Shown one piece after another: positions 55,883 to 64,000 of a stretch of 64,000 bases of DNA. Below the pieces are notes generated by a model, which saw only the letters and a program-made list of their open reading frames with translations, was not told the origin of the DNA and searched no databases. The stretch lies in assembly GCF_014251655.1 (NCBI RefSeq), contig NZ_CP059225.1, positions 1-64,000 on the forward strand, read 5' to 3'. Position 1 is the first letter of the stretch; each line of letters begins with the position of its first letter. A program made the position numbers and the translations under genes. This stretch comes from Blattabacterium cuenoti. GTDB taxonomy: Bacteria > Bacteroidota > Bacteroidia > Flavobacteriales > Blattabacteriaceae.

Positions 55883-57079
55883 ATGATAATAGAGGTAAAA
55901 GTCCCTTCTCCAGGAGAATCAATTACAGAAGTAGAGGTATCTACATGGATTGTTAAAAATGGAGATTACGTTTTTAAAGGTCAAATAATAGCGGAAATAG
56001 ATTCAGATAAAGCTACTTTGGAAATTTCTGCAGAAGAAAATGGAGTCATAACCTTAATGAAAAAAAAAGGAGAAAAAATACGAGTTGGAGATATATTATG
56101 TATTATAGACACTTCTAAAAAAGAAAATAAAGTTACTGAAGTAAAAGAAAAAGAGGATAAAAATGATAATAATGAAGAAAAAGAAAATTATAAAAATATT
56201 AAAATTCCTTCTCCAGCTTCAAAAAAAATTTTAAAAGAAAAGAATATTTCTATTGAATCCATTCAAGGAACAGGAAAACATGGAAGAATTACCAAATCCG
56301 ATTGTATTAAAAATATATCTATGAGGAACCCCAATTCTACTATATATAGACCCAAAACAATAACAGTTCTTTCTTCTATAAGAAGAAGGATTTCTGAAAG
56401 ATTAGTTTCTATAAAAAATAAAACAGCAAGTCTTACTACATTTAATGAAGTTAATATGCAAGAAATTTTTCTTATCAGAAACAAATACAAAGAAACATTT
56501 AAAAAAAAACATGGAGTACATTTAGGTTTTATGTCTTTTTTTATACTTTCTTGTGTTAGAGCTTTACAACAATATCCAGATGTAAATGCTATGATTAGTG
56601 GAGAAGAAAAAATTAATTTTGAATATTATGATATTAGTATTGCTATATCTGGCCCTAAAGGGTTAATGGTCCCTATTATTAGAAATGTAGAACATTTATC
56701 ATTTCGTGGAATTGAACAAGAAATAAACAAATTATCTACACGTGTTCATAATGGAAGTATATCTATAGATGAAATGACAGGAGGAACTTTTACTATTACT
56801 AATGGAGGAGTTTTTGGCTCTATGTTATCTACTCCAATTATAAATCCACCACAAAGTGCTATTTTAGGAATGCATAAGATAATGGAAAGACCTATAGTGA
56901 TTGATAATTCGATTAAAATATGTCCTATGATGTATTTAGCTTTATCTTATGATCATAGAATTATTGACGGAAGAGAATCCGTTGGATTTTTAGTATCTGT
57001 AAAAGAATCTATAGAAAATCCGATAAAATTTTTGATGGAGGGATCTGAAAAAAATATTTCTAAAATATTAGAATTATAA
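55883..57079 (+). CDS. sucB: 2-oxoglutarate dehydrogenase E2 (dihydrolipoyl succinyltransferase)
   Basis: SucB forms the core of the 2-oxoglutarate dehydrogenase complex. The 398 residues comprise a lipoyl domain with DSDKATLE (lysine K43), a Lys/Glu-rich linker (about 77-100), a peripheral-subunit-binding domain (about 108-145, GTGKHGRITKSD) and the catalytic domain with YDHRIIDGRE (H358, D362). It is distinct from the E2 at 6072-7283. It lies 28 bases downstream of sucA. The E3 (lpd) gene is not in the window. Confidence 0.96.
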   Translation: MIIEVKVPSPGESITEVEVSTWIVKNGDYVFKGQIIAEIDSDKATLEISAEENGVITLMKKKGEKIRVGDILCIIDTSKKENKVTEVKEKEDKNDNNEEKENYKNIKIPSPASKKILKEKNISIESIQGTGKHGRITKSDCIKNISMRNPNSTIYRPKTITVLSSIRRRISERLVSIKNKTASLTTFNEVNMQEIFLIRNKYKETFKKKHGVHLGFMSFFILSCVRALQQYPDVNAMISGEEKINFEYYDISIAISGPKGLMVPIIRNVEHLSFRGIEQEINKLSTRVHNGSISIDEMTGGTFTITNGGVFGSMLSTPIINPPQSAILGMHKIMERPIVIDNSIKICPMMYLALSYDHRIIDGRESVGFLVSVKESIENPIKFLMEGSEKNISKILEL

Positions 57080-57103
57080 AATTAGAAAAAAAATTTTTTT
57101 GAT

Positions 57104-58210
57104 ATGAGAAAAATTTTATTCATTTTTTTTTCTTTTTTTGTTTTATCTAAAGGGATGAACAATGATAATATAAAAAATCATCTTTTTATAAAAAATTATG
57201 AAAAAAAATCTATTAATATAATTTTTATGTTACCTTTATTTTTGAATTCTATTTCAAAAGAAGGAGAAATTTATAACAGAAACAATGAATTGGGGAATCG
57301 TGCTTTTTCTTTTTATATCGGGGCTAAAGCTGCTTCGGATTTTTTTCTTTTAAAAAGAAAAGAAAAAGTTTATATTCAAGTATTTGATACTAAAAATGAA
57401 AAGATCAGAATAAAAAATTTTATACATTCATACAATTTTTCTAATATTCATGCTATTATAGGTCCTTTTTTTCGTTCTTCTTTGGAAGAAGTTGCTCAAA
57501 AAAATAAAAAAATACCTATTATTTCTCCATTTACATCTTCTGATTCTTTAAATTCATATACTAATGTAATACAAGCTGAAACAAAAGATACTTGTCTTGT
57601 AGAACCTATTTTAGAAAAAATAAGAATTATTTATAAAAAAGATAAAATAAATATTTTATATCTACTTGGAAAAGATCCATCTAAAAGAATTGTAAATTTT
57701 ATAAAAAAAAAATTATGGGATCTTGATTTTAAAATTTTTCATTTGAAAAAAAATTTTTGTCATTCAAATTTTATCGTAAAAAATATTCCTTTTTTTGTTG
57801 TTTTCTTGGGAGGAGATTCTTTTTTAGGAAAAAAATTTGTTGAATTTATTCAAAAAAATAAAAAAATAATTCCTTTTGGGATAGGATTTCATGATATTTA
57901 TTATAAAAAAATATCATTTTTAAAAAAATATAAATTTGTATTCACTACAAAATATCATTTTAATAGAAATGATAATAAAAAAATAAATATGTTTCATTTC
58001 TTAAAAAAAAAATTAGGAAATCATTTAAACAAATATCAATTGATTGGATTTGATTTAACTCTTGATATTCTAAATAAACTTGTTGAAAATAATAACCTAT
58101 TTGAAATAATAGATAAAAAAACTTTTTTAGGATTAGTAAGCAAGTATCAATACCATAAATATAATGAAGGAGGATACGTAAATAAAGGATTATGGATTAT
58201 TTGTTTATGA
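57104..58210 (+). CDS. Periplasmic-binding-protein-fold (type 1) protein, function unknown
   Basis: The 368-residue product has a short hydrophobic signal (about 3-17, KILFIFFSFFVLSKG) and a fold resembling the type 1 periplasmic binding proteins. INIIFMLPLFLN (about 38-49), FYIGAKAASDFF, and HAIIGPFFRSSLEEVA followed by KIPIISPFTSSDSL are typical of that fold. Related Bacteroidota proteins carry N-terminal LysM domains; none is seen here, so this may be a stripped form. No ABC permease or ATPase is adjacent, so a ligand-sensing or wall-associated role is as plausible as uptake. It follows sucB by 24 bases and overlaps the next convergent gene by six bases. Confidence 0.7.
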   Translation: MRKILFIFFSFFVLSKGMNNDNIKNHLFIKNYEKKSINIIFMLPLFLNSISKEGEIYNRNNELGNRAFSFYIGAKAASDFFLLKRKEKVYIQVFDTKNEKIRIKNFIHSYNFSNIHAIIGPFFRSSLEEVAQKNKKIPIISPFTSSDSLNSYTNVIQAETKDTCLVEPILEKIRIIYKKDKINILYLLGKDPSKRIVNFIKKKLWDLDFKIFHLKKNFCHSNFIVKNIPFFVVFLGGDSFLGKKFVEFIQKNKKIIPFGIGFHDIYYKKISFLKKYKFVFTTKYHFNRNDNKKINMFHFLKKKLGNHLNKYQLIGFDLTLDILNKLVENNNLFEIIDKKTFLGLVSKYQYHKYNEGGYVNKGLWIICL

Positions 58211-58756
58211 TCTTATAAAAGGATTCTGTCTATTTTTTCCAATATTCATTTTTTTCATTTGTATTTTTATGATTTGAATTTGATCATGCAACAATCCAAA
58301 AATATCAGTTTTTTTTGCTTCTAACAAAAGAAATTCGGCTTTTTTTTTATCTCCTTTTGATAAGGATGCTATTGCTAAATTTAATTTAGCAATAGCTATA
58401 TTTTGTTTAAATTTTAGTCCAAAATCTAAAGCTTTTTGCATATAATTTTCTGATTGAAATATGTCTTCTTCAGAATATAAAATTCCATTTAAAAAATAAT
58501 AATAAGCTATCTGATTTTTAGTAAGTTGTGTTTCAGGATTTCTAATGTATTTTAAATATTTTTTTAGTCCTTTCATATCTTTTTTTCGTATTTTAAAAAA
58601 AGCTAACAATAAAAATTCATTTTTAAAAATAAAAAATATAGGAATAAAACTAAATAAAACTAAAAGACATCCACATAAATAATTTTCATGAAAAAAGAAA
58701 AAAGTAGATGATAATAAAATTAAAAAAAATAATGTGATTTTATAAGATTTACTCAT
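58205..58756 (-). CDS. Small membrane protein with TPR-like region, function unknown
   Basis: The family is not recognised with confidence. The 183-residue protein has two adjacent membrane helices at the N-terminus (about 7-22 and 28-45, ending IFFIFKNEF), then a cytoplasmic helical region with tetratricopeptide-like spacing: YYYFLNGILYSEEDIFQSENYMQKAL and NLAIASLSKGDKKKAEFLLLEAKK. It is the last of a three-gene minus-strand unit with an esterase and a LolD-like ATPase, the same order found in other Flavobacteriales by general impression. Its ATG is 2 bases after the esterase stop. Confidence 0.6.
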   Translation of the reverse strand: MSKSYKITLFFLILLSSTFFFFHENYLCGCLLVLFSFIPIFFIFKNEFLLLAFFKIRKKDMKGLKKYLKYIRNPETQLTKNQIAYYYFLNGILYSEEDIFQSENYMQKALDFGLKFKQNIAIAKLNLAIASLSKGDKKKAEFLLLEAKKTDIFGLLHDQIQIIKIQMKKMNIGKNRQNPFIRS

Positions 58757-58758
58757 AA

Positions 58759-59424
58759 TTAATATATTTGTTTATTTTTTATCCAATTCATAAGATCTAT
58801 ATAATTTAATTTATTTAAAGTATGTCCAGATTCATATTCTTTATAATGTAAAGAAAGGATTCTATACTTTTGAAGAAATTTTAACCCTCTTTTTACCATA
58901 TCTATAGGAATAATTGTATCATATTTTCCATGAGATATAAAAAATTCTAAATCAGAATAAATGTTGGAATTTATTTTTTCTGGTAAAATATTTTTTTCTA
59001 AATATCCACTTAGAGCAATTACTTTTTTTATTTTATTGGGTTTTTTTAAAGCAATAGCGTAGCTAAGGATCGCTCCTTGACTAAAACCACATAACCATAC
59101 TTTATTTTTTTCTAATTTATATTCTTCGATAGCCTCATCTATAAAAAAAGATATTTGTTGAACAACTTTTCTAGCTTGCGAAATATTAATAAATTTTTCT
59201 TTATTGGAAAAATCAATATCATACCAAGAATATTTTTCTTTACCCATAGAATAAAATCCTTGAAGGCTAATTATGAAAAAATTTTTTGGTAGATCTTCTT
59301 GAAAAGAAAAAAGATCTTTCTCATTACTTCCATATCCATGGATCATTAAAAATAGATCATTTTCATTTCCATCAACAGGTTTTTTAATAATGTGTTTAAT
59401 AGAAAGTTTATTTGTTAATAACAT
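58759..59424 (-). CDS. Alpha/beta-hydrolase, phospholipase/carboxylesterase family
   Basis: This is a cytoplasmic serine esterase of the YtpA/YpfH-like carboxylesterase group. The 221 residues have the oxyanion region MIHGYGSNEKDLF (about 27-39), the nucleophile in CGFSQGAIL (about 110-118), and an aspartate and histidine late in the chain (SHGKYDTIIP and ESGHTLN), completing the Ser-Asp-His triad. The natural ester is unknown; phospholipids or short acyl esters are possible. It lies between a LolD-like ATPase and a small membrane protein, 8 and 2 bases away. Confidence 0.86.
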   Translation of the reverse strand: MLLTNKLSIKHIIKKPVDGNENDLFLMIHGYGSNEKDLFSFQEDLPKNFFIISLQGFYSMGKEKYSWYDIDFSNKEKFINISQARKVVQQISFFIDEAIEEYKLEKNKVWLCGFSQGAILSYAIALKKPNKIKKVIALSGYLEKNILPEKINSNIYSDLEFFISHGKYDTIIPIDMVKRGLKFLQKYRILSLHYKEYESGHTLNKLNYIDLMNWIKNKQIY

Positions 59425-59432
59425 AAAACATT

Positions 59433-60110
59433 TTATTTAATTTTTTTTATCATTCCATTTTTTATTTCGAATTTTTCATCTGCTCTATCTGCTAATTGTA
59501 GATTATGAGTAACAATTAAAAAAGTTTGTCTAAATTCATTTCTAAGAAATGAAAATAAGTTATGTAATTCTTCTGCATTTTTAGAATCCAGATTTCCAGA
59601 AGGTTCATCTGCAAAAATTATTTTAGGATTATTAATTAAAGCTCTTGCTACAGCTACTCTCTGTTTTTGTCCTCCAGATAATTCTTCCGGTTTATAATCT
59701 GCATATTTGAAAATATTTAATTCTTTTAATAAAATTTCAGCTTTTTTTTTTATATTATATTTTTTATCATTTTTACTAATAAAAGCAGGTAAACAAATAT
59801 TTTCTAATATAGTAAATTCAGAAAATAATTGAGGTGTTTGAAAAATAAAACCTATTATTTTATTTCTTATCATTGATAGTTTATCGTCTGATAAATATAA
59901 TACCTCTTCTTTATTTATTTTCAAAATAGTTTTGACTTTTTCTTTAAAAGTAGGTTTTTCCAACGTTCCTAGTATGTGTAACATAGTACTTTTTCCTGTT
60001 CCAGATTCTCCTAAAATACAGACTATATTTCCTTTTTTTACCAATAAATCTACTCCTTTTAGGATTTCGTCTTTTCCAAAAGATTTATAAATATTTTCAG
60101 CATGAATCAT
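59433..60110 (-). CDS. ABC transporter ATP-binding protein (LolD-like)
   Basis: This ATPase most resembles LolD, which drives release of lipoproteins from the inner membrane, or the related MacB/FtsE group. The 225-residue protein has Walker A LGESGTGKST (about 33-42), signature LSGGQKQRVAVARAL, Walker B IIFADEPSGNLD and the switch histidine in LIVTHNLQLA. No permease is adjacent, so assignment as LolD is from sequence type and from the presence of lnt. It is the first gene of its minus-strand group, divergent from sucC across a 116-base gap holding an inverted repeat. Confidence 0.82.
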   Translation of the reverse strand: MIHAENIYKSFGKDEILKGVDLLVKKGNIVCILGESGTGKSTMLHILGTLEKPTFKEKVKTILKINKEEVLYLSDDKLSMIRNKIIGFIFQTPQLFSEFTILENICLPAFISKNDKKYNIKKKAEILLKELNIFKYADYKPEELSGGQKQRVAVARALINNPKIIFADEPSGNLDSKNAEELHNLFSFLRNEFRQTFLIVTHNLQLADRADEKFEIKNGMIKKIK

Positions 60111-60166
60111 ATCCCCTTAAATTAAAAAAAAATTCTATGTATTATGAAAAAACTAAATAAAAAAAA

Positions 60167-60183
60167 CGTTTAAAAAATAAACG
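60167..60183. promoter_or_regulatory. Inverted repeat between the LolD-like gene and sucC
   Basis: CGTTTA (60167-60172), AAAAA, TAAACG (60178-60183): a perfect 6-bp-arm palindrome in the 116-base divergent gap, 43 bases before the sucC ATG and 57 before the LolD-like ATG. It could be an operator shared by both promoters. A TAAATTTA element close to the -7 consensus lies just downstream. Evidence is sequence symmetry only. Confidence 0.3.
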
Positions 60184-60226
60184 AATTTTAGTTTAAATTT
60201 ACTGATAAATAAAACTATTTTTTTCA

Positions 60227-61435
60227 ATGAATTTATATGAATACCAAGGGCGAGAAATATTAAGTTCTTTTTCCATTCAAATACCTAGTGGAGGAATAGC
60301 TTCTTCTCCAGAAGAAGCTGTACAAGTAGCAAAAATACTTTTTCAAAAAACTAGAAAAAAATCTTTAGTTATTAAAGCTCAAATACATGCTGGTGGTAGA
60401 GGAAAATCTGGTGGGATTCAAATAGCAAAAACTATAGATGAAGTTTATGAAAAATCTAAAAAAATTTTAGGAAAATTTCTTATAACTCCGCAAACTTCTA
60501 AAAAAGGAAAATTAGTTAGAAAAATATTATTATCTGAAGATATTTATTTTCCTGAATACAAATCTCCTAGAGAATATTATTTATCCATATTATTAAATCG
60601 TGATATAGAAAAAAATATAATAATTTATTCTAAAGAAGGAGGAGTTCATATAGAAGATCTTTCAAAAAAAAAACCGCATAAAATATATACGGAAGTAATA
60701 GATCCAATATTAGGAATTCAATTATTTCAAACTAGAAAAATTGGTTTTAATTTAGGAATATATGATGAATCCTTAAAAAATTTTAGTAAATTTTTAGTTT
60801 CTATTTATAAAGCTTATACAACTTATGATGCTTTATTATTAGAAATAAATCCTTTAATTATAACATTAAAAAAAGAAATTATACCAGTAGATATAAAAAT
60901 TATATTAGATGATAATGCTTTATTTAGACACCAAAAGTATGCTATTTTAAGTCATCAAGATGATGATATTAATCCTATTGAAAAAGAAGCTATTAAAGAA
61001 AAATTGAATTTTCTTAAATTGGAAGGAAATGTAGGATGCATGGTAAATGGAGCTGGATTAGCTATGGCTACTATGGATATGATTCAATCTTGTGGTGGAA
61101 AACCATCTAACTTTCTAGATATAGGAGGTTCTGCAGATAAAAAACGTGTAGAAAAAGCTTTTTCTCTTATATTAAAAGATAGATCTGTTCAAACAATATT
61201 AATAAATATATTTGGAGGAATAGTACGTTGTGATATGGTAGCAGAAGGAATAATTAATTCCTACTATAATAAAAACGATAGAGATATTAATAAACTACCG
61301 GTAGTCGTTCGTTTGCAAGGAACAAACAAAGAAAAAGCAAAAAAAATGCTTGAAAATAGTGCATTACCTATTTATTCTACTGATACCTTGAAAGAAGCAG
61401 CTGATAAGATTAAAGAAATTTTGCAGATCATATAA
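60227..61435 (+). CDS. sucC: Succinate-CoA ligase, beta subunit
   Basis: SucC is the nucleotide-binding subunit of succinyl-CoA synthetase, the TCA step after SucAB. The 402 residues start MNLYEYQGREIL, the ATP-grasp family start, with VIKAQIHAGGRGKSGGIQIA (about 46-65), the metal-binding EINPLI (about 206-211), GNVGCMVNGAGLAMATMD and FLDIGGSADKKRVEKAF near the C-terminus. The length is slightly above the usual 388. sucD is not adjacent. It opens a plus-strand series with dnaX 23 bases later. Confidence 0.96.
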   Translation: MNLYEYQGREILSSFSIQIPSGGIASSPEEAVQVAKILFQKTRKKSLVIKAQIHAGGRGKSGGIQIAKTIDEVYEKSKKILGKFLITPQTSKKGKLVRKILLSEDIYFPEYKSPREYYLSILLNRDIEKNIIIYSKEGGVHIEDLSKKKPHKIYTEVIDPILGIQLFQTRKIGFNLGIYDESLKNFSKFLVSIYKAYTTYDALLLEINPLIITLKKEIIPVDIKIILDDNALFRHQKYAILSHQDDDINPIEKEAIKEKLNFLKLEGNVGCMVNGAGLAMATMDMIQSCGGKPSNFLDIGGSADKKRVEKAFSLILKDRSVQTILINIFGGIVRCDMVAEGIINSYYNKNDRDINKLPVVVRLQGTNKEKAKKMLENSALPIYSTDTLKEAADKIKEILQII

Positions 61436-61458
61436 ATGTTTATTTTCAATAATTAATT

Positions 61459-62940
61459 ATGAATCATGTGTTTTTTGATCACATTATGTTATCTGATAAA
61501 TATAGACCTGTAAAATGGAAAGAAATAATAGGACAAAAAGAAATTATTATAAGTTTAAGAAAAGCTATACAAAAAAATAAATTATCTAGATTTTTATTTT
61601 TTTTTGGACCAAAAGGGGTTGGAAAAAATACATGTGCACATCTTTTAGCAAAAGAATTAAATTCTTTTTCAGATTCAGAATTAAAAAATTTTTCAAATAT
61701 ATTCGAAATTAATGGGATCTTTCATCATACTTCTTTGATCGATTTTTGTAAAATTATTAATCAATCTCGTTTTTTTCCTAAAAAAGGAAAATATAATATT
61801 CTTATTATAAGAGAGTTAAATATGTTTTCTTCCAAGCATTTTAATTATTTATTAAAATTTATAGAAGAAAAACATACACATATATTATTTATTTTTTGTG
61901 GAACAGAAGAAAAAAAAATACCAGAAATACTTTTATCACGTTGTCAAATATTTTATTTTCAAAGTATTTCTACGAAAGAAATTTTTTTTTATTTAAAAAT
62001 GATTGCTGAACAAGAACATATTTCCATAGAAAACGAATCTTTATTTCTCCTTTCCAAATATTCCGGAGGATCTATTGGTAAAGCTATTTTTATATTTGAT
62101 AGATTATTAAATAATAATAGAAATGTTATATCCAAAAATATGATTATGAAAAAATTAGGAATCATTGATGCAAAATTTTATTTTCAAATTATAGATCATA
62201 TTTTAAATGAAAAAATGTATAAAATATTCATTTTATTGGACAAAATATCTCAAGAAAAAATTAATTTTTATGATTTTATTATAGGATTTATTAAACATTT
62301 AAAAAATTTATTTTTATCTAAAAATATTGAAACAATTTCCATTTTAAAATTCGAAAAAAAAATAATAGAATATTATATTGAACAATCAAAAAAAACGTCT
62401 TATTTATTCTTAATAAATGCTTTGAATATATTTTTTTCTTTAGAAAACAAATTTCATTCTAGATTAACGATAGAAATATATTTCATTCAATTAGTATATT
62501 TTTTTTCTCTTGATAAAAATCATCATCATCAAAATAAACTAATGAAGATAGAAAACAATAAAGAATTTTTTATTTGTGAGAAAAATGAACAGATTCATTT
62601 CTTGCAAAAAAATTGGATAAATTTTATACAAAAATTTTCTGAAAAAATAAACGGAATTTATCTAGACTTTTTGAAAAGCGAAATCAAATTCCATATCATA
62701 AAGAATAAAATATTTTTTATGATTCCTTATAAGTTAGATAGCCAATATTTTTTATTAATTCAAACACATTTTGTAAAATACTTAAAACAAAAATTAAATA
62801 ATCCACATTTAGAATGGGAAATTATAAAAACAAAATCAAAAAAACATCCAATAGAAACATTCAATTTTTTATATCAAAAAAATAAATTAATAGAAACTTT
62901 AATAGAACGATTAGATTTAAAAATATCTTCTTCCACATAA
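61459..62940 (+). CDS. dnaX: DNA polymerase III gamma/tau subunit, degenerate ATPase
   Basis: DnaX is normally the ATPase motor of the clamp loader. The 493-residue frame has the family start (SDKYRPVKWKEIIGQKEI; ATG at 61459, or the ATG at 61486) and overall layout, but key positions differ from the norm. Walker A is GPKGVGKN (50-57) with Asn in place of Thr after the lysine. Walker B is ILIIREL with R118 where Asp is expected in IIDEVHMLS. The zinc module with four cysteines is missing (about 67-85). The sensor 2 site reads GSIGKA without the arginine of GSLRDA. The SRC arginine-finger motif (160-162) is kept. The C-terminal tau-like part is present. The frame is uninterrupted, so the protein is probably made, but ATPase activity is doubtful. 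Confidence 0.85.
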   Translation: MNHVFFDHIMLSDKYRPVKWKEIIGQKEIIISLRKAIQKNKLSRFLFFFGPKGVGKNTCAHLLAKELNSFSDSELKNFSNIFEINGIFHHTSLIDFCKIINQSRFFPKKGKYNILIIRELNMFSSKHFNYLLKFIEEKHTHILFIFCGTEEKKIPEILLSRCQIFYFQSISTKEIFFYLKMIAEQEHISIENESLFLLSKYSGGSIGKAIFIFDRLLNNNRNVISKNMIMKKLGIIDAKFYFQIIDHILNEKMYKIFILLDKISQEKINFYDFIIGFIKHLKNLFLSKNIETISILKFEKKIIEYYIEQSKKTSYLFLINALNIFFSLENKFHSRLTIEIYFIQLVYFFSLDKNHHHQNKLMKIENNKEFFICEKNEQIHFLQKNWINFIQKFSEKINGIYLDFLKSEIKFHIIKNKIFFMIPYKLDSQYFLLIQTHFVKYLKQKLNNPHLEWEIIKTKSKKHPIETFNFLYQKNKLIETLIERLDLKISSST

Positions 62941-63050
62941 CATTCCAAAACACAAAAATAAAAAAAACCTATTATATATAATATTTTTCATTTGTAGAAA
63001 TGAAAGAGATATTTTATCTTCTTTATAAACATTTTTAATGATTTTAATTT

Positions 63051-64000
63051 ATGATTTATCATTATTCGTCAAACAGTAGAAAAAAATTTTTTTTCTCTTC
63101 TACTTATTCCGATGAAGATATTGAAAATGATAGTTCTACTTCTTCTTATGGATCTGGTGGATCTGGAGGGAGTACAGGTTCTAGTTATTATTATGGAAGA
63201 TCCTCCATTAGAAGAAGCAAAACTCCTGTTTTAGATAATTTCGGAAGAGATCTAAATGCCATAGCTATGGAAGGAAAATTAGATCCTGTAGTAGGTAGAG
63301 ATCAAGAAGTAGAAAGACTATCTCAAATACTGAGTAGAAGAAAAAAAAATAATCCTTTACTCATAGGAGAACCAGGAGTTGGAAAATCAGCTATTGCTGA
63401 AGGATTAGCTTTACGTATTGTACAAAAAAAGGTTTCTAGAGTATTATATAATAAAAGAGTAGTTGTATTAGATTTGGCTAGTTTGGTAGCTGGAACTAAA
63501 TATAGAGGTCAATTTGAAGAAAGAATGAAATCTATTATAAATGAATCAGAAAAAAATGCAGGATTGATTCTTTTTATAGATGAAATTCACACTATGATTG
63601 GAGCAGGAGGAACTACAGGATCATTAGATGCTTCTAATATATTCAAACCTGCTTTAGCAAGAGGTAATATTCAATGCATAGGTGCTACGACATTAAACGA
63701 ATACAGACAATATATAGAAAAAGATGGAGCCTTAGAAAGAAGATTTCAAAAAATAATAGTACAAGCTTCTTCTGAAGAAGAAACTATAGAAATTCTAAAA
63801 AAAATAAAAGGAAAATATGAAACTCATCATAATGTTATTTATACAGAAGAAGCAATAAAAGCTTGTGTAAATCTTACTGTTCGATACATTGTAGATCGTT
63901 TTTTACCAGATAAAGCAATTGATGCATTAGATGAATCCGGATCTCGTGTTCATATAAAAAACATAAAAGTTCCACAAGAAATAGTTTTTTTAGAAAAAGA
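63051..64000 (+). CDS. clpC: ATP-dependent Clp protease ATP-binding subunit ClpC (5' part; N-domain absent)
   Basis: ClpC unfolds proteins and feeds them to ClpP. The gene runs off the window; 316 codons are visible. It begins with a Ser/Gly-rich linker (residues about 1-50), then [23 protein letters not shown], the D1 ATPase with Walker A GEPGVGKS (106-113), Walker [10 protein letters not shown] and the GATTLNEYR segment. The usual N-terminal double Clp_N domain (about 140 residues) that binds adaptors and substrates is not there. A TAA stands two codons before the ATG, and the preceding 110 bases contain nothing similar in any frame. The linker is the one that normally joins the N-domain to D1. 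The call of ClpC over ClpB rests on the linker and the [13 protein letters not shown] sequence. Confidence 0.88.
   Translation, partial: MIYHYSSNSRKKFFFSSTYSDEDIENDSSTSSYGSGGSGGSTGSSYYYGRSSIRRSKTPVLDNFGRDLNAIAMEGKLDPVVGRDQEVERLSQILSRRKKNNPLLIGEPGVGKSAIAEGLALRIVQKKVSRVLYNKRVVVLDLASLVAGTKYRGQFEERMKSIINESEKNAGLILFIDEIHTMIGAGGTTGSLDASNIFKPALARGNIQCIGATTLNEYRQYIEKDGALERRFQKIIVQASSEEETIEILKKIKGKYETHHNVIYTEEAIKACVNLTVRYIVDRFLPDKAIDALDESGSRVHIKNIKVPQEIVFLEK

Noticed and set aside
1-64000. CRISPR arrays, insertion sequences, prophage, integrases, toxin-antitoxin or defence genes
   Set aside because: None seen: no regularly spaced repeats, transposase or recombinase motifs apart from RecA, and every sizeable frame has a core-genome explanation.
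1-64000. Riboswitches and other structured leader RNAs (thiamine, glycine, cobalamin)
   Set aside because: The gaps before thiN (9 bases) and gcvP (68 bases) are too short, and no conserved riboswitch core was recognised.

Overview
The window looks like part of the reduced, very A+T-rich chromosome of an obligate insect endosymbiont in the Bacteroidota (Flavobacteriales). The cockroach symbiont Blattabacterium is the best guess. The evidence is: protein sequences of flavobacterial type throughout; gene neighbourhoods typical of that group (flippase-dut-nucleotidyltransferase-tatA-transglycosylase; RidA-OstA-class III aminotransferase; mreBCD-mrdA-rodA); almost no Shine-Dalgarno sequences; several TAnnTTTG-type -7 boxes; many TTG/GTG starts; gaps of a few bases and many short gene overlaps. 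There is no phage, insertion sequence, integrase, toxin, CRISPR array or other accessory island. The species call is inference from sequence style and was not tested by alignment.

Layout. 1-5581 (+): nusA, infB, aspS. 5570-7283 (-): ppa and a 2-oxo-acid dehydrogenase E2. 7369-8901 (+): bifunctional NAD(P)HX repair enzyme. 8886-16514 (-): lnt, tmRNA (ssrA), rodA, mrdA, mreD, mreC, mreB. 16606-25133 (+): folK, an LptD-like outer-membrane protein, RidA, an OstA/LptA-like protein, class III aminotransferase, truA, ABC exporter. 25130-26362 (-): SurA-like chaperone. 26417-27772 (+): lptB and thiamine pyrophosphokinase. 27807-28733 (-): mdh. 28802-31714 (+): gcvP. 31721-32752 (-): tsaD. 32778-39255 (+): TamB-like protein, Lrp/AsnC regulator, 7TM-HD phosphodiesterase. 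39296-39543: tRNA-Ser(GCU), tRNA-Pro(UGG), tRNA-Arg(UCU). 39541-40221 (-): clpP. 40349-58210 (+): flippase, an internally deleted dUTPase, nucleotidyltransferase, tatA, lytic transglycosylase, recA, metallo-hydrolase, CcsBA, acyltransferase, alaS, sucA, sucB and a periplasmic-binding-like protein. 58205-60110 (-): small TPR-like membrane protein, esterase, LolD-like ATPase. 60227 to the end (+): sucC, dnaX and the 5' part of clpC. No gene-free stretch exceeds 300 bases.

The genes describe a cell that still builds an outer membrane (LptD/LptA-like/LptB, TamB, SurA, Lnt, LolD), still elongates a peptidoglycan wall (MreBCD, PBP2, RodA, lytic transglycosylase), respires (CcsBA cytochrome c maturation) and runs the oxidative half of the TCA cycle from 2-oxoglutarate (SucA, SucB, SucC, Mdh), with glycine decarboxylase.

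No wholly new multi-gene system is visible. The most interesting signals are genes that keep their reading frame but have lost residues or domains normally considered essential: DnaX without intact ATPase motifs or zinc module, a dUTPase lacking the region that should carry motifs II and III, and ClpC lacking its N-terminal domain. There is also a perfect 32-bp palindrome inside alaS, a tmRNA abutting lnt, and several inverted repeats in otherwise compacted intergenic DNA.
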